From the NCBI GenBank assembly GCA_003144015.1, contig QFWS01000005.1, positions 124,001 to 188,000 on the forward strand: 64,000 nucleotides of DNA, read 5' to 3'. A program made the translations under genes and the position numbers. This DNA is from Flavobacteriaceae bacterium LYZ1037. Its GTDB lineage: Bacteria; Bacteroidota; Bacteroidia; Flavobacteriales; Flavobacteriaceae. This document shows, piece by piece, positions 43,255 through 52,525 of this stretch (its first letter is position 1; every line of letters begins with the position of its first letter). Under the pieces are notes generated by a model. It saw only the letters and a program-made list of their open reading frames with translations, had not been told where the DNA came from and did not search any database.

Positions 43255-44883
43255 ATGGACATTAACTTCAACAAAAACGAAGATCATAATAAACTTTTAG
43301 TATCTGATTTAAAAAAACGATTTGCACAAGTGAAACTTGGGGGTGGTAAAAAAAATATTGAAAAACACCATTCCAAAGGCAAAATGACTGCTAGAGAACG
43401 AATTGATTACTTATTAGACACTAAAAAAGATAGAATAGAAATAGCTGCTTTTGCTGGAGAAGATATGTACGAAGAACATGGTGGATGTCCTTCTGGTGGT
43501 GTGGTTGTTAAAATTGGCTATATTAAAGGAAAGCAATGTATGGTTGTGGCAAACGATGCCACAGTAAAGGCTGGAGCCTGGTTTCCAATTACTGGAAAAA
43601 AGAATTTGCGCGCTCAAGAAATAGCTATTGAAAACAAATTACCTATTATTTATTTAGTGGATTCTGCTGGAGTATATCTACCAATGCAAGATGAAATATT
43701 CCCAGACAAAGAACATTTTGGACGTATTTTTAGGAACAATGCCATCATGAGTAGTTTAGGAATTACTCAAATTGCAGCTGTTATGGGTAGTTGTGTGGCT
43801 GGAGGGGCTTATTTACCAATTATGAGTGATGAAGCCATGATTGTAGATAAAACTGGAAGTATTTTTTTAGCAGGAAGCTATTTGGTTAAAGCTGCCATTG
43901 GTGAAACTATAGATAATGAAACTTTAGGTGGTGCAACAACGCATTGTGAAATTTCTGGGGTAACCGATTATAAAGCCAAAGACGATAAAGATGCCTTAGA
44001 TAGAATTAAAAACATTATTGATAAAATTGGCGATTTTGATAAAGCAGGATTTAATAGAACTGATTCAAAGAAACCAACTGAAAAACAAGAAGATATTTAT
44101 GGTATTTTACCTAAATCTCGTGCAGATCAATACGATATGTACGAAATTATAAAACGTTTAGTTGACAAGTCTGAATTTGATGAATACAAAGCTGGCTATG
44201 GTAAAACCATTATAACTGCTTATGCCAGAATCGATGGTTGGGCTGTTGGAATTGTTGCTAATCAAAGAAAATTGGTTAAAACCAAACAAGGAGAAATGCA
44301 ATTTGGAGGTGTTATCTATAATGATAGCGCAGACAAAGCAACACGTTTTATAGCCAATTGCAATCAAAAGAAAATTCCTCTTGTATTCTTACAGGACGTT
44401 ACCGGTTTTATGGTTGGAAGTAAAAGCGAGCATGGTGGAATTATTAAAGATGGTGCTAAAATGGTAAATGCTGTTAGTAATTCTGTAGTACCAAAATTCA
44501 CAATCATCCTCGGAAATAGTTATGGCGCCGGAAATTATGCCATGTGTGGCAAAGCTTACGACCCTAGATTAATAGTCGCTTGGCCAAGTGCTGAATTGGC
44601 TGTTATGAGTGGTAATAGTGCTGCTAAAGTATTATTGCAAATTGAAAAAGCTTCGCTTAAAAAGAAAGGCGAAGTGATTACTAAAGAAAAGGAAGACGAA
44701 TTATTCAATAAAATTAAAGATAGATACGACAGACAAGTGTCTCCTTATTATGCGGCTTCTAGAATTTGGACAGATGCTGTAATCGACCCATTAGATACAA
44801 GAAAATGGATTAGTATGGGAATTGAAGCAGCCAACCACGCTCCTATCGAGAAAAAATTTAATTTAGGAGTGATTCAGGTGTAA
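43255..44883 (+). CDS. Acyl-CoA carboxylase beta subunit, methylcrotonyl-type
   Basis: A 542-residue carboxyltransferase subunit of a biotin-dependent acyl-CoA carboxylase. The two crotonase-like halves show MGSCVAGGAYLPIMSDEA and GNSYGAGNYAMCGKAYDPR, the oxyanion and CoA sites. QDEIFPDKEHFGRIF and GSIFLAG resemble the 3-methylcrotonyl-CoA carboxylase beta subunit of leucine breakdown more than propionyl-CoA carboxylase. The alpha (biotin) subunit is not in the window, so the exact substrate is not proven. Confidence 0.82.
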   Translation: MDINFNKNEDHNKLLVSDLKKRFAQVKLGGGKKNIEKHHSKGKMTARERIDYLLDTKKDRIEIAAFAGEDMYEEHGGCPSGGVVVKIGYIKGKQCMVVANDATVKAGAWFPITGKKNLRAQEIAIENKLPIIYLVDSAGVYLPMQDEIFPDKEHFGRIFRNNAIMSSLGITQIAAVMGSCVAGGAYLPIMSDEAMIVDKTGSIFLAGSYLVKAAIGETIDNETLGGATTHCEISGVTDYKAKDDKDALDRIKNIIDKIGDFDKAGFNRTDSKKPTEKQEDIYGILPKSRADQYDMYEIIKRLVDKSEFDEYKAGYGKTIITAYARIDGWAVGIVANQRKLVKTKQGEMQFGGVIYNDSADKATRFIANCNQKKIPLVFLQDVTGFMVGSKSEHGGIIKDGAKMVNAVSNSVVPKFTIILGNSYGAGNYAMCGKAYDPRLIVAWPSAELAVMSGNSAAKVLLQIEKASLKKKGEVITKEKEDELFNKIKDRYDRQVSPYYAASRIWTDAVIDPLDTRKWISMGIEAANHAPIEKKFNLGVIQV

Positions 44884-44940
44884 TTAAAATCATGTTTAAA
44901 AATTTCGTATCTTAAAGACTGATAATCAAACATTTCAGTC

Positions 44941-45363
44941 ATGGAAAAAATTAAAACCTTAAACAAGTGGGCAAATGCGCATACATATTACCCATTAGAT
45001 GTTTTACGAATTGCCTTGGGTGTGTTATTATTTATTAAAGGCATCCATTTTGTGTCTAATACCGAACTCTTAGTCGAATTAATTAAACCAATGAATAATT
45101 ATGCAGGAAGCATGATTATGGCACACTATGTAGCTGCTTCTCACTTAGTTGGTGGTGCTTTAATAGTTTTTGGTTTATTAACCCGATGGGCCGTAATTGC
45201 ACAACTACCTATTTTAATTGGAGCTATTATTATCAATTTTGTTGGAGAATTTAATACAACAAACTTATTAATGGCCACAATTACGTTTCTAGTATGTGTG
45301 TTTTTTATGTTCTACGGATCTGGGAAACATTCGTCAGATTACTATTTTAAAATGCAGCAATAG
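44941..45363 (+). CDS. DoxX family membrane protein
   Basis: A 140-residue protein with four membrane segments and the DoxX pattern (LRIALGVLLFIKGIHFV, then a Gly-rich second helix). The role is unknown; many DoxX proteins sit with redox genes. It is convergent with menE, whose stop is 2 bp away. Confidence 0.8.
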   Translation: MEKIKTLNKWANAHTYYPLDVLRIALGVLLFIKGIHFVSNTELLVELIKPMNNYAGSMIMAHYVAASHLVGGALIVFGLLTRWAVIAQLPILIGAIIINFVGEFNTTNLLMATITFLVCVFFMFYGSGKHSSDYYFKMQQ

Positions 45364-45364
45364 T

Positions 45365-46444
45365 TTATTTAATAATTGACAAGGTTTTTAAACGTTGAAT
45401 CTTACCTGAAGTAGTTTCAATAAATTTTGAAACTGCATAAATTTTCTTTGGCTTTTCATAAGCTTCTAAACTTTCAAAAACAGAAGCAGGTAGCGTATTG
45501 CTTTCAGCTTCTAATATAAGAATTAACCTATCTCCTAATATTTCATCAGCTTCCGAAGTAATAAAAAAACGATTTGAAATTTTTGCTTTTAATTTGTCTT
45601 CTATTTGTTCTGGAAAGAATTTTATACCTCCAGAATTTATGACATTGTCTATTCTTCCTAACCATTCAAAAGAGGTCTCCGAATGCAGCTTAACCACATC
45701 ATTAGTCATAATTATCTCTTTAGAAAGTTGTGGAGCTTCGATAACTAAACAATCTCTGTCGTCTTGAGAAATAGTAACATTTGGAAGTGTCTTGTAAAAT
45801 AATTCTTGGTCCGTAGTCGAAGTCGATTTTTCAAAATTATTTAATTGTTTTACAGCAATATGTGTGATGGTTTCTGTCATACCATATGTAGCATAAACCT
45901 TCGTATTTAGACTTTGAATTTGCTCAATAAGCTCAGGAGACATTGGAGCTCCACCAACAATAAGTTTTTTTATAAGACCTAATCTTTTAAAGTTACCCTG
46001 AACCTGCATAGGTATCATAGCACAAAAATCATAGTGTTTCTTAGTACTGAAATTTAAAACAGTTCCAGGTTCTACAACATCTATTTGCCAACCCAAAATA
46101 ATAGCTCGAACCAGCATCATTTTTCCGGCAATAAACTCTGTAGGTAAACAATGTAACACTTTATCTCCTGGTTTTAAATCAAAATAATTACCAGTAGCTA
46201 TAGCAGAATGCACCATTGCCTGTTTTTTAATTTTAATAGTTTTAGGCTTTCCTGTAGTACCAGACGTTTTGGTTTTTATAAAATCTTTAGAATCTAACCA
46301 ATCTGCTAAGAAATCGCCAAGAGCTTTTTCAAAAGGTTTTCCTTCTTTTATTAAACTACAGGCCACATCATTAAGTTCTTGATGCGTATAATTAGAGTTA
46401 TTTAATTTGAATTTATTATGTACTTTGTTATAATTAGGTATCAA
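45365..46444 (-). CDS. menE: o-Succinylbenzoate-CoA ligase
   Basis: A 359-residue AMP-forming ligase, shorter than E. coli MenE. The AMP loop is TSGTTGKPKT (about 60-69), and YATYGMTETITH is the substrate-adenylate region. In menaquinone synthesis it activates o-succinylbenzoate with CoA. Context with menC in the same operon supports this role. The start is TTG at 46444, since the family N terminus (PNYNKVHNKF) begins there and the next Met is 76 codons later. Confidence 0.85.
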   Translation of the reverse strand: MIPNYNKVHNKFKLNNSNYTHQELNDVACSLIKEGKPFEKALGDFLADWLDSKDFIKTKTSGTTGKPKTIKIKKQAMVHSAIATGNYFDLKPGDKVLHCLPTEFIAGKMMLVRAIILGWQIDVVEPGTVLNFSTKKHYDFCAMIPMQVQGNFKRLGLIKKLIVGGAPMSPELIEQIQSLNTKVYATYGMTETITHIAVKQLNNFEKSTSTTDQELFYKTLPNVTISQDDRDCLVIEAPQLSKEIIMTNDVVKLHSETSFEWLGRIDNVINSGGIKFFPEQIEDKLKAKISNRFFITSEADEILGDRLILILEAESNTLPASVFESLEAYEKPKKIYAVSKFIETTSGKIQRLKTLSIIK

Positions 46445-46455
46445 AGGTTTTATTC

Positions 46456-47427
46456 TTAAAAGTTACTTTCTTCTTCTTCTTTTTCAACCACTTCTACTAT
46501 TGGCTCTTCAATAGCACCAAATAATTTTTCATTCCAATTAGTCCAGTTATATTTTTTAGAAAACACCAATAGCAATAAAGGAAACACAATAAAAACAGGC
46601 ATGAATATTTCTGCAAAATTAGCTGAAGTAGGCTCAGACATGTCTTTTAAAACAGAATGCGTTTGAAAAGCTGTCCAATCTGCTGTAACCAATAAGGCTG
46701 TAAACAAATTGTTTGCTGCATGAAAGCCTAATGCTAACTCTAAGCCATCGTCCATAAGTGTCATAATACCTAAAAACAATCCTGTTCCAATATAATAAAC
46801 CATAATAACGTAACCTAGTTTTTCTACTTCTGGATTTGCAATATGTAATAACCCAAAAACTATAGAAGTAAATAATAATGGCAGCCACTTATTTTTAACT
46901 AAAACGCCAATTCCTTGCATTAAATAGCCTCTAAATAAATATTCTTCAAAACTAGTTTGCAATGGAACTAATACTATAGCTATTACACATAGAATTAAAA
47001 ATGGTTGCAACTTAAAGTTAATTACATAGTCTTCAGGAGACATATAATAATCTAATAGAATAAAACCAGAACTAACAATTCCCCATAAAATAAAAGCAAA
47101 CCACACACGTTTCCAATCGATTTTTGATCTCGAAGTTGTAAGCAATGTGATACTTTGTTTATGAAGGAATTTAACGACTAGAAACAATCCAACCAATCCA
47201 ACTGCAAAAGAAAGCAACATGAGAAACAAATTTAAATTAGGCTCTAAAATGTTCATCATTTTCGTTTCGTCCATGCCAATAACACTATCGCCATCGCTCA
47301 TAGCTTTAACAAATATGGCAGCTGTAAACGGTATCTGACCAATAATAACAGCAACAATAACAATTAATAAACCAATTAAATATCTCCACCAATCATGAAG
47401 CACTTGAAACGTTTGAACTATATACAT
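46456..47427 (-). CDS. CPBP family intramembrane protease
   Basis: A 323-residue membrane protein with about eight helices. The CPBP (Abi) motifs are EEYLFRGYLMQG (near 168-179), FGLLHIAN and GFHAANNLF, holding the catalytic Glu pair and His residues. Members are glutamic-type intramembrane peptidases or related immunity proteins. It lies between menC and menE with gaps of 3 and 11 bp, so it is in the same operon. Its link to quinone synthesis is unknown. Confidence 0.85.
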   Translation of the reverse strand: MYIVQTFQVLHDWWRYLIGLLIVIVAVIIGQIPFTAAIFVKAMSDGDSVIGMDETKMMNILEPNLNLFLMLLSFAVGLVGLFLVVKFLHKQSITLLTTSRSKIDWKRVWFAFILWGIVSSGFILLDYYMSPEDYVINFKLQPFLILCVIAIVLVPLQTSFEEYLFRGYLMQGIGVLVKNKWLPLLFTSIVFGLLHIANPEVEKLGYVIMVYYIGTGLFLGIMTLMDDGLELALGFHAANNLFTALLVTADWTAFQTHSVLKDMSEPTSANFAEIFMPVFIVFPLLLLVFSKKYNWTNWNEKLFGAIEEPIVEVVEKEEEESNF

Positions 47428-47430
47428 GTT

Positions 47431-48465
47431 TTATAAATTAAAATTCCAATTTGTGTTTTTTTGATATTGCAATGTACCATTTTTTACTTGTAAAGGTGAT
47501 GTAAAATTGTTTGTGAATAACCCCCCTGTTCCAAGTCCTTGAGGCAAATTACTTTTTAAAGCATAAGTCCATTGAGCAATAGCATTTAAACCTACATTAC
47601 TTTCTAAAGCACTTGTAATCCACCAACCTGTTTTTTGATTCTTAGCAATATGAATCCAGTCATTACTTCCTGAAAACCCTCCTACTAAACTAGGTTTTAG
47701 AATTATGTATTGAGGTTTTATAGTTTGAAGCAAAGCTTCCTTTTTTTCTTTTGAAAATACGCCAATAAGTTCTTCATCTAGTGCAATTGGTAGAGGAGAC
47801 TTTTCGCATAATTTTGCCATTTCTTGAATCTGACCTTGTTTTATAGGTTGCTCTATAGAATGAATTTGTAATTCTGAAAGCTTGTTAAGTTTTTCAAGAG
47901 CTTCAGATGGATGAAATGCACCATTTGCATCCACTCTTAACGCTATTTCATTTGAAGAAAACTCATTTCTTATTGATTTCAATAAATTCATTTCAGTTTG
48001 AAAATCTATTGCTCCAATTTTCATTTTAATACAAGAATAACCAGCCTCAATTTTATCTTTAATTTGCTGTTTCATATAGCTTTCAGTTCCCATCCAAATC
48101 AAACCGTTTATAGGAATTGAACCTTTACTTTGAGAGAAATTAGAAGTGAAAATTTCAAAAGGATCATCATTTTTAAAAGAAGCAAAAGCTGTTTCTAGAC
48201 CAAATTGAATACTTGGAAACTTATAGAGTTCATCTAATAAAACGTCTAACCCTAAATGAATGTTGAGGCAAGTCCATTGCAAAATATCTTCGTAATGTAC
48301 TACATCATCCACACTTAACCCACGAAACAAACCACACTCTCCTATGCCAATTCTACCTTCTTTTTCAAGCTTTATAAACCAAGTTTCCTTAGTTTTTAAA
48401 ACACCCCTGGAAGTGCCACTAGGTCGTTTAAAATGTAAAATGTATTTCTGGTAAGTTGCAGTCAT
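47431..48465 (-). CDS. menC: o-Succinylbenzoate synthase
   Basis: A 344-residue enolase-superfamily enzyme that dehydrates SHCHC to o-succinylbenzoate. The catalytic Lys pair is in CIKMKIG (about 149-155) and ILKPSLVGG, and the metal acids are in RVDANGAF, SIEQPI and ALDEELIG. The ATG at 48465 is used; an in-frame TTG four codons earlier is possible. First gene of menC-CPBP-menE. Confidence 0.88.
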   Translation of the reverse strand: MTATYQKYILHFKRPSGTSRGVLKTKETWFIKLEKEGRIGIGECGLFRGLSVDDVVHYEDILQWTCLNIHLGLDVLLDELYKFPSIQFGLETAFASFKNDDPFEIFTSNFSQSKGSIPINGLIWMGTESYMKQQIKDKIEAGYSCIKMKIGAIDFQTEMNLLKSIRNEFSSNEIALRVDANGAFHPSEALEKLNKLSELQIHSIEQPIKQGQIQEMAKLCEKSPLPIALDEELIGVFSKEKKEALLQTIKPQYIILKPSLVGGFSGSNDWIHIAKNQKTGWWITSALESNVGLNAIAQWTYALKSNLPQGLGTGGLFTNNFTSPLQVKNGTLQYQKNTNWNFNL

Positions 48466-48474
48466 ATTTAAATT

Positions 48475-48482
48475 CAAAAATA
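48475..48482 (-). promoter_or_regulatory. -7 promoter box of menC
   Basis: On the minus strand this reads TATTTTTG, an exact TAnnTTTG match, only 9 bp from the ATG at 48465. It predicts a very short leader. Confidence 0.4.
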
Positions 48483-48525
48483 CTTAAAATATTTTGTACA
48501 TTAGGCTTCCAAAGACATAATAAAC

Positions 48526-49482
48526 ATGCCGAATTTTCCAAATCTCATACATTTTGCCATTCCTTTTTTTGTAATTTCAATGCTATTGGAATTATTTATT
48601 ACAACTAGAAAGGAAATTAAAACATACGAAACTAAAGACGCCTTCACCTCTATTGCTTTGGGTTTAGGCAATGTTTTTTTAGGACTTTTAAGTAAAGGGC
48701 TTGTTTTATTGGCTTTATTTTTTGTTTATGAAAATTTTAGGTTTTTCACTATTCCAGTAACATGGTGGAGCTTTGTTTTACTTCTGTTTGCTGACGATTT
48801 ATCCTATTATTTGTTTCATAGAGTATCGCATGAATGTCGTTTGTTTTGGGCTTCTCATGTTGTGCATCATTCGTCTCAACATTATAATTTAAGTACAGCT
48901 TTAAGACAAACATGGTCTGGTGGTTTTTACACCTTTATTTTTTGGTTGTGGTTACCATTATTAGGATTTCATCCAGCCATGATTTTATTACAAATGTCTA
49001 TCAGTTTGCTTTATCAATTTTGGATCCATACAGAAACTATAAACAAACTTCCAAAATGGTTTGAGGCTGTTATGAACACACCATCTCATCATAGAGTTCA
49101 TCATGGTAGCAACCCTATATATTTAGATAGAAATCATGCAGGGATTTTTATTATTTGGGATAAACTATTTGGAACATTTCAACCAGAACTTGAAGAAGAA
49201 AAAGTGGTTTATGGCTTAGTAACCAATATCAATACTTACAATCCTGTAAAAGTAGCTTTTATTGAATGGTATAACATGTTTAAAGATATGTTTTCTGGGA
49301 AAAAATCTTTTGAGAACAGGTTAAAATACTTAATTAAACCACCAGGCTGGAAACACGATGGTACTGGAAAAGTGAGTGACGATTTAAGAAAAGAATGGCT
49401 TAAAACCAACATGAAATCTCAAAGTACTTTAGAAAATATGCAGACTACTTTTTCTGCTAAAAGCAAAAACAAAACAGCATGA
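48526..49482 (+). CDS. Sterol desaturase/fatty-acid hydroxylase family protein
   Basis: A 318-residue membrane diiron enzyme. All three His boxes are present: HRVSHE (about 97-102), HVVHHSS (about 110-116) and HHRVHHGS (about 188-195). Four or more membrane helices flank them. The family hydroxylates or desaturates lipids, sterols or carotenoids. The C terminus is a soluble, charged tail. Its stop overlaps the start of the SDR gene in ATGA, so the two are coupled and may act on one lipid. Confidence 0.85.
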   Translation: MPNFPNLIHFAIPFFVISMLLELFITTRKEIKTYETKDAFTSIALGLGNVFLGLLSKGLVLLALFFVYENFRFFTIPVTWWSFVLLLFADDLSYYLFHRVSHECRLFWASHVVHHSSQHYNLSTALRQTWSGGFYTFIFWLWLPLLGFHPAMILLQMSISLLYQFWIHTETINKLPKWFEAVMNTPSHHRVHHGSNPIYLDRNHAGIFIIWDKLFGTFQPELEEEKVVYGLVTNINTYNPVKVAFIEWYNMFKDMFSGKKSFENRLKYLIKPPGWKHDGTGKVSDDLRKEWLKTNMKSQSTLENMQTTFSAKSKNKTA

Positions 49483-50270
49483 CCTTTAAAAATAAAGTTG
49501 TTTGGATTACTGGAGCTTCTAGTGGTATTGGCAAAGGATTAACACTAGAATTGGCTAAATTAGATTGTAAATTAATTCTTTCTGCTAGAAATGGTGAAAA
49601 ACTTGAAGAAGTAAAAGCAGCATGTGGGAATTTAGAAAACATTCAAATACTTCCATTCGATTTGGCTGATTATGCTAATATGAAACTAGTTGTTGAAGTT
49701 GCACTTAAACTCTTTGGAAAAGTAGATCTTTTAATTAACAATGGTGGTATTAGTCAGCGCTCTCCAATAATAGAAACATCAATTGAAGTTGATAAAAAAT
49801 TGATGGATATTGATTATTTAGGAACTGTAGCTTTAAGTAAAGCTCTTTTGCCACATTTTGTTTCCAACCAATCTGGTTATTATGTTGTTGTATCCAGTCT
49901 TATGGGGAAATTTAGTTCTCCACTACGTTCTGCTTATTGTGGTGCTAAACATGCCTTACATGGCTTTTTTGATGCTTTACGGTTAGAGCATGATAATGAT
50001 AATATTAAAGTAACCCTGATTTGCCCAGGATTTGTAAATACGGATGTTGCTAGAAATGCTTTAACTGCAAATGGCAGCAAACAAGGTTATCAAGATGAAA
50101 TGACTGAAAACGGTTTACACGTTGATGTTTTTGTTAAGCGTATGCTGAAAGCAATTCAAAAAGAAAAGTACGAAGCTTATATTGGTAAATTTGAAAAATT
50201 TGGTGTTTATGTCAAACGATTTTTCCCAAAACTACTTCATAAATTAGTATTAAAAAGCAAGGTTAATTAA
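49479..50270 (+). CDS. Short-chain dehydrogenase/reductase
   Basis: A 263-residue NAD(P)-dependent oxidoreductase of the classical SDR type. The cofactor loop is TGASSGIGKG (about 11-20), NNGG is near 88-91, and the catalytic Tyr and Lys are in AYCGAKHA near 155-160. It starts inside the stop of the sterol-desaturase gene (ATGA overlap). The end overlaps the convergent SRPBCC gene by 8 bp inside an 18-bp palindrome. A ketone or hydroxyl lipid substrate is a fair guess. Confidence 0.87.
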   Translation: MTFKNKVVWITGASSGIGKGLTLELAKLDCKLILSARNGEKLEEVKAACGNLENIQILPFDLADYANMKLVVEVALKLFGKVDLLINNGGISQRSPIIETSIEVDKKLMDIDYLGTVALSKALLPHFVSNQSGYYVVVSSLMGKFSSPLRSAYCGAKHALHGFFDALRLEHDNDNIKVTLICPGFVNTDVARNALTANGSKQGYQDEMTENGLHVDVFVKRMLKAIQKEKYEAYIGKFEKFGVYVKRFFPKLLHKLVLKSKVN

Positions 50271-50275
50271 CCTTG
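50258..50275. other. Perfect palindrome shared by two convergent stops
   Basis: CAAGGTTAATTAACCTTG is an 18-bp perfect palindrome. The plus-strand SDR gene and the minus-strand SRPBCC gene both end in it and both encode Lys-Val-Asn and TAA from it, overlapping by 8 bp. Confidence 0.85.
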
Positions 50276-50718
50276 TTCTGTTCTGCGAAATTTTTAAAAT
50301 TCACCAACCACTTATCCACTTGTTTTTTAAACATTCCAGGAAAAAGTAATGCCAACGCTTTTGGAACAAAACCTCTAAATGCTGTATAATGAATTTCTGA
50401 AATATATTTAGTTGTAAAATTATCAATAGCTACAAATTGACAAAGCATGGTATTATCCATATGTTTATGGTGATAGCTTGCAAAAAAAGAGTCAGGTAAG
50501 TTGTTATCAATAATAGTTTCCGTTAATTCCATGTCATCTTTTCCCATTTTCATCTTAAAAAGCAGTTTAGAAACTGCTCCATTTTCACCTTCAAGACCTT
50601 TAATAAGCTCTTTACTAATAAACCCTTCTTGATACTCCGTTAAATGCTCTGGATTCGCAAACAGTCTAGATACTTCAATTTTAGGTAGATTAATATCTAT
50701 GGAACAGGTAAACTTCAT
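50263..50718 (-). CDS. SRPBCC (START-like) family protein
   Basis: A 151-residue protein of the polyketide-cyclase/START fold. The N terminus has a beta strand with KFTCSIDINLP followed by helix LFANPEHLTEYQEG, typical of the lipid or ligand-binding cavity. It has no catalytic motif that names a reaction. It may be co-transcribed with the UPF0173 hydrolase upstream, 9 bp away. Confidence 0.8.
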   Translation of the reverse strand: MKFTCSIDINLPKIEVSRLFANPEHLTEYQEGFISKELIKGLEGENGAVSKLLFKMKMGKDDMELTETIIDNNLPDSFFASYHHKHMDNTMLCQFVAIDNFTTKYISEIHYTAFRGFVPKALALLFPGMFKKQVDKWLVNFKNFAEQNKVN

Positions 50719-50727
50719 ATTTATTAT

Positions 50728-51405
50728 TTAAAGCTCAATACTTTCTCCTATCTCTAATAGCATCAAATCTTTATTTTTATCGAAGAATTTTCTTTTGGCT
50801 TCTTCATGATCAATTTCAATATAACCAAAAGTATCAAAGTGATAACCTAAAATTTTATCACATTGCACAAAATCGCTTGCCAGAATCGCATCATCAATTC
50901 CCATAGTAAAGTTATCACCTATTGGCAAAATAGCAAGATCTAATTTAATTTGAAGTGGTATGAGTTTCATATCCATAGTCAGTGCTGTATCTCCAGCAAT
51001 GTAAATATTTTTACGTTCGCCTTCAATAACAAAACCACCTGGTTGTCCACCATAACTCCCATCAGGAAATGAAGAGGTATGAATAGCGTTTACATATTTT
51101 ACATTTCCAAATTCAAAATCCCAGCTTCCACCATGATTCATTGGGTGTCCTTCAAAACCTTTATTCTGAAAATGCGATACAATTTCATAATTAGAAACAA
51201 TAACGGCATCTGTACGTTTGGCTATAATTTCAACATCTAAAATATGATCTTGATGCGCATGAGTTAATAAAATATAATCAGCTTTTAAAGTATTTAAATC
51301 AATATGTGAAGCTTTTTCATTTGCAGAAATAAAAGGGTCTACCAGAATATGAACATCGTTCACTTCAATTCCTATACTTGCATGACCATAAAATGTAATT
51401 TTCAT
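50728..51405 (-). CDS. UPF0173 metal-dependent hydrolase
   Basis: A 225-residue metallo-beta-lactamase-fold enzyme of the UPF0173 group. The ATG at 51405 opens MKITFYGHASI; a longer in-frame start would add 27 hydrophobic residues with no match. The metal motif is THAHQDHILD (about 50-59), and IAGDTALTMD gives the bridging Asp. The substrate is not known. Confidence 0.85.
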   Translation of the reverse strand: MKITFYGHASIGIEVNDVHILVDPFISANEKASHIDLNTLKADYILLTHAHQDHILDVEIIAKRTDAVIVSNYEIVSHFQNKGFEGHPMNHGGSWDFEFGNVKYVNAIHTSSFPDGSYGGQPGGFVIEGERKNIYIAGDTALTMDMKLIPLQIKLDLAILPIGDNFTMGIDDAILASDFVQCDKILGYHFDTFGYIEIDHEEAKRKFFDKNKDLMLLEIGESIEL

Positions 51406-51433
51406 TTTTGAGTGTTTTTTAAAACTTGAAAAT

Positions 51434-51477
51434 ACAAAAAAACTCAAACAAATTATATTAATCTGTTTGAGTTTTTC
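51434..51477 (-). terminator. Terminator of menB-menA
   Basis: AAAAACTCAAACA (51438-51450) pairs with TGTTTGAGTTTTT (51464-51476) around a 13-base loop, leading into a T run on the minus strand. The stretch 51478-51597 holds nothing else I can support. Confidence 0.8.
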
Positions 51478-51597
51478 AATCCCCAAATATGAAGTATTAT
51501 TTACACTTCACTTATTGATAATAACCTACCAACAATTAAATATAAGACTTATTTATTTGAAAAACAAGTGTTTATGTGTTTTATTTTAATAAGAACA

Positions 51598-52503
51598 TTA
51601 CAATAAATGACCTATTGCTAACAAAATACTCAGGAAAAAAGTAGTTAATGCCAGTTTTTTAAGTTCAGAATCTAACAACCTTGGTTCCTTGTTTTTATAG
51701 ACCGTAACAAGGTGAATTATTAACGGAATATAGGTAACAAAATAAATAAGGTTGAAAATAGATGTATAATATAGAATACCATATAAAAGAGACACTATAA
51801 TGGCAGAAATGATTAAAAAATAATGATAGATTTTACCTTTTTTATAGCCCATTTTAACTACAAGCGTATTTTTATTGGCTTTTTTATCTGAATCAACATC
51901 TCTTAGGTTATTCAAATTTAAAACTGCGACACTCAATAAACCTATTGTACATGCGGGTAAAATGGTAATATGATCGAACTGTCTTGAAAACAACACATAA
52001 CCACCTATGACACTCACTAAACCAAAAAAAACAAAAACAAATATATCTCCAAGCCCTTTATAACCGTAAGCATTGCTTCCTATTGTATATTTAATGGCTG
52101 CATAAATAGATAATAAACCCAAACCAAAAAACAACATGGCTAATAAAAAATGGTTTATTCCAAATGCAGCTAATATTAAAAAGAAAGCTAGTCCAATAGA
52201 TATTAGAATATTTATTTTTATAGCTTCAAACATGCTATTGGCTGTTATTTTCCCACTTTGCAACGCACGTTCTGGACCAATTCTATCTATATTATCTGTT
52301 CCTTTAACGCCATCTCCGTAATCGTTTGCAATATTTGAGAGTATCTGTAAACTCAATGTAGTTAGAATGGCTAAAACCAATACTACCCAATCGAAAAAAC
52401 CATTGTATTCGGCTAGACTTCCCGCTACAATAATTCCAGAAACAGATAATGGAAGCGTTCTTAATCTAAAGGCAGATATCCACGTTTTAATATTTTCTAA
52501 CAT
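51598..52503 (-). CDS. menA: 1,4-Dihydroxy-2-naphthoate polyprenyltransferase
   Basis: A 301-residue UbiA-type prenyltransferase with about nine membrane helices. The two Asp-rich motifs are NDYGDGVKGTDN (about 58-69) and NLRDVDSDKKAN (about 199-210), which bind the prenyl diphosphate. It adds the isoprenoid tail to DHNA in the membrane. It follows menB by 22 bp on the same strand. Confidence 0.92.
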   Translation of the reverse strand: MLENIKTWISAFRLRTLPLSVSGIIVAGSLAEYNGFFDWVVLVLAILTTLSLQILSNIANDYGDGVKGTDNIDRIGPERALQSGKITANSMFEAIKINILISIGLAFFLILAAFGINHFLLAMLFFGLGLLSIYAAIKYTIGSNAYGYKGLGDIFVFVFFGLVSVIGGYVLFSRQFDHITILPACTIGLLSVAVLNLNNLRDVDSDKKANKNTLVVKMGYKKGKIYHYFLIISAIIVSLLYGILYYTSIFNLIYFVTYIPLIIHLVTVYKNKEPRLLDSELKKLALTTFFLSILLAIGHLL

Positions 52504-52525
52504 AAATAAGTTTTTATTCTATAGA

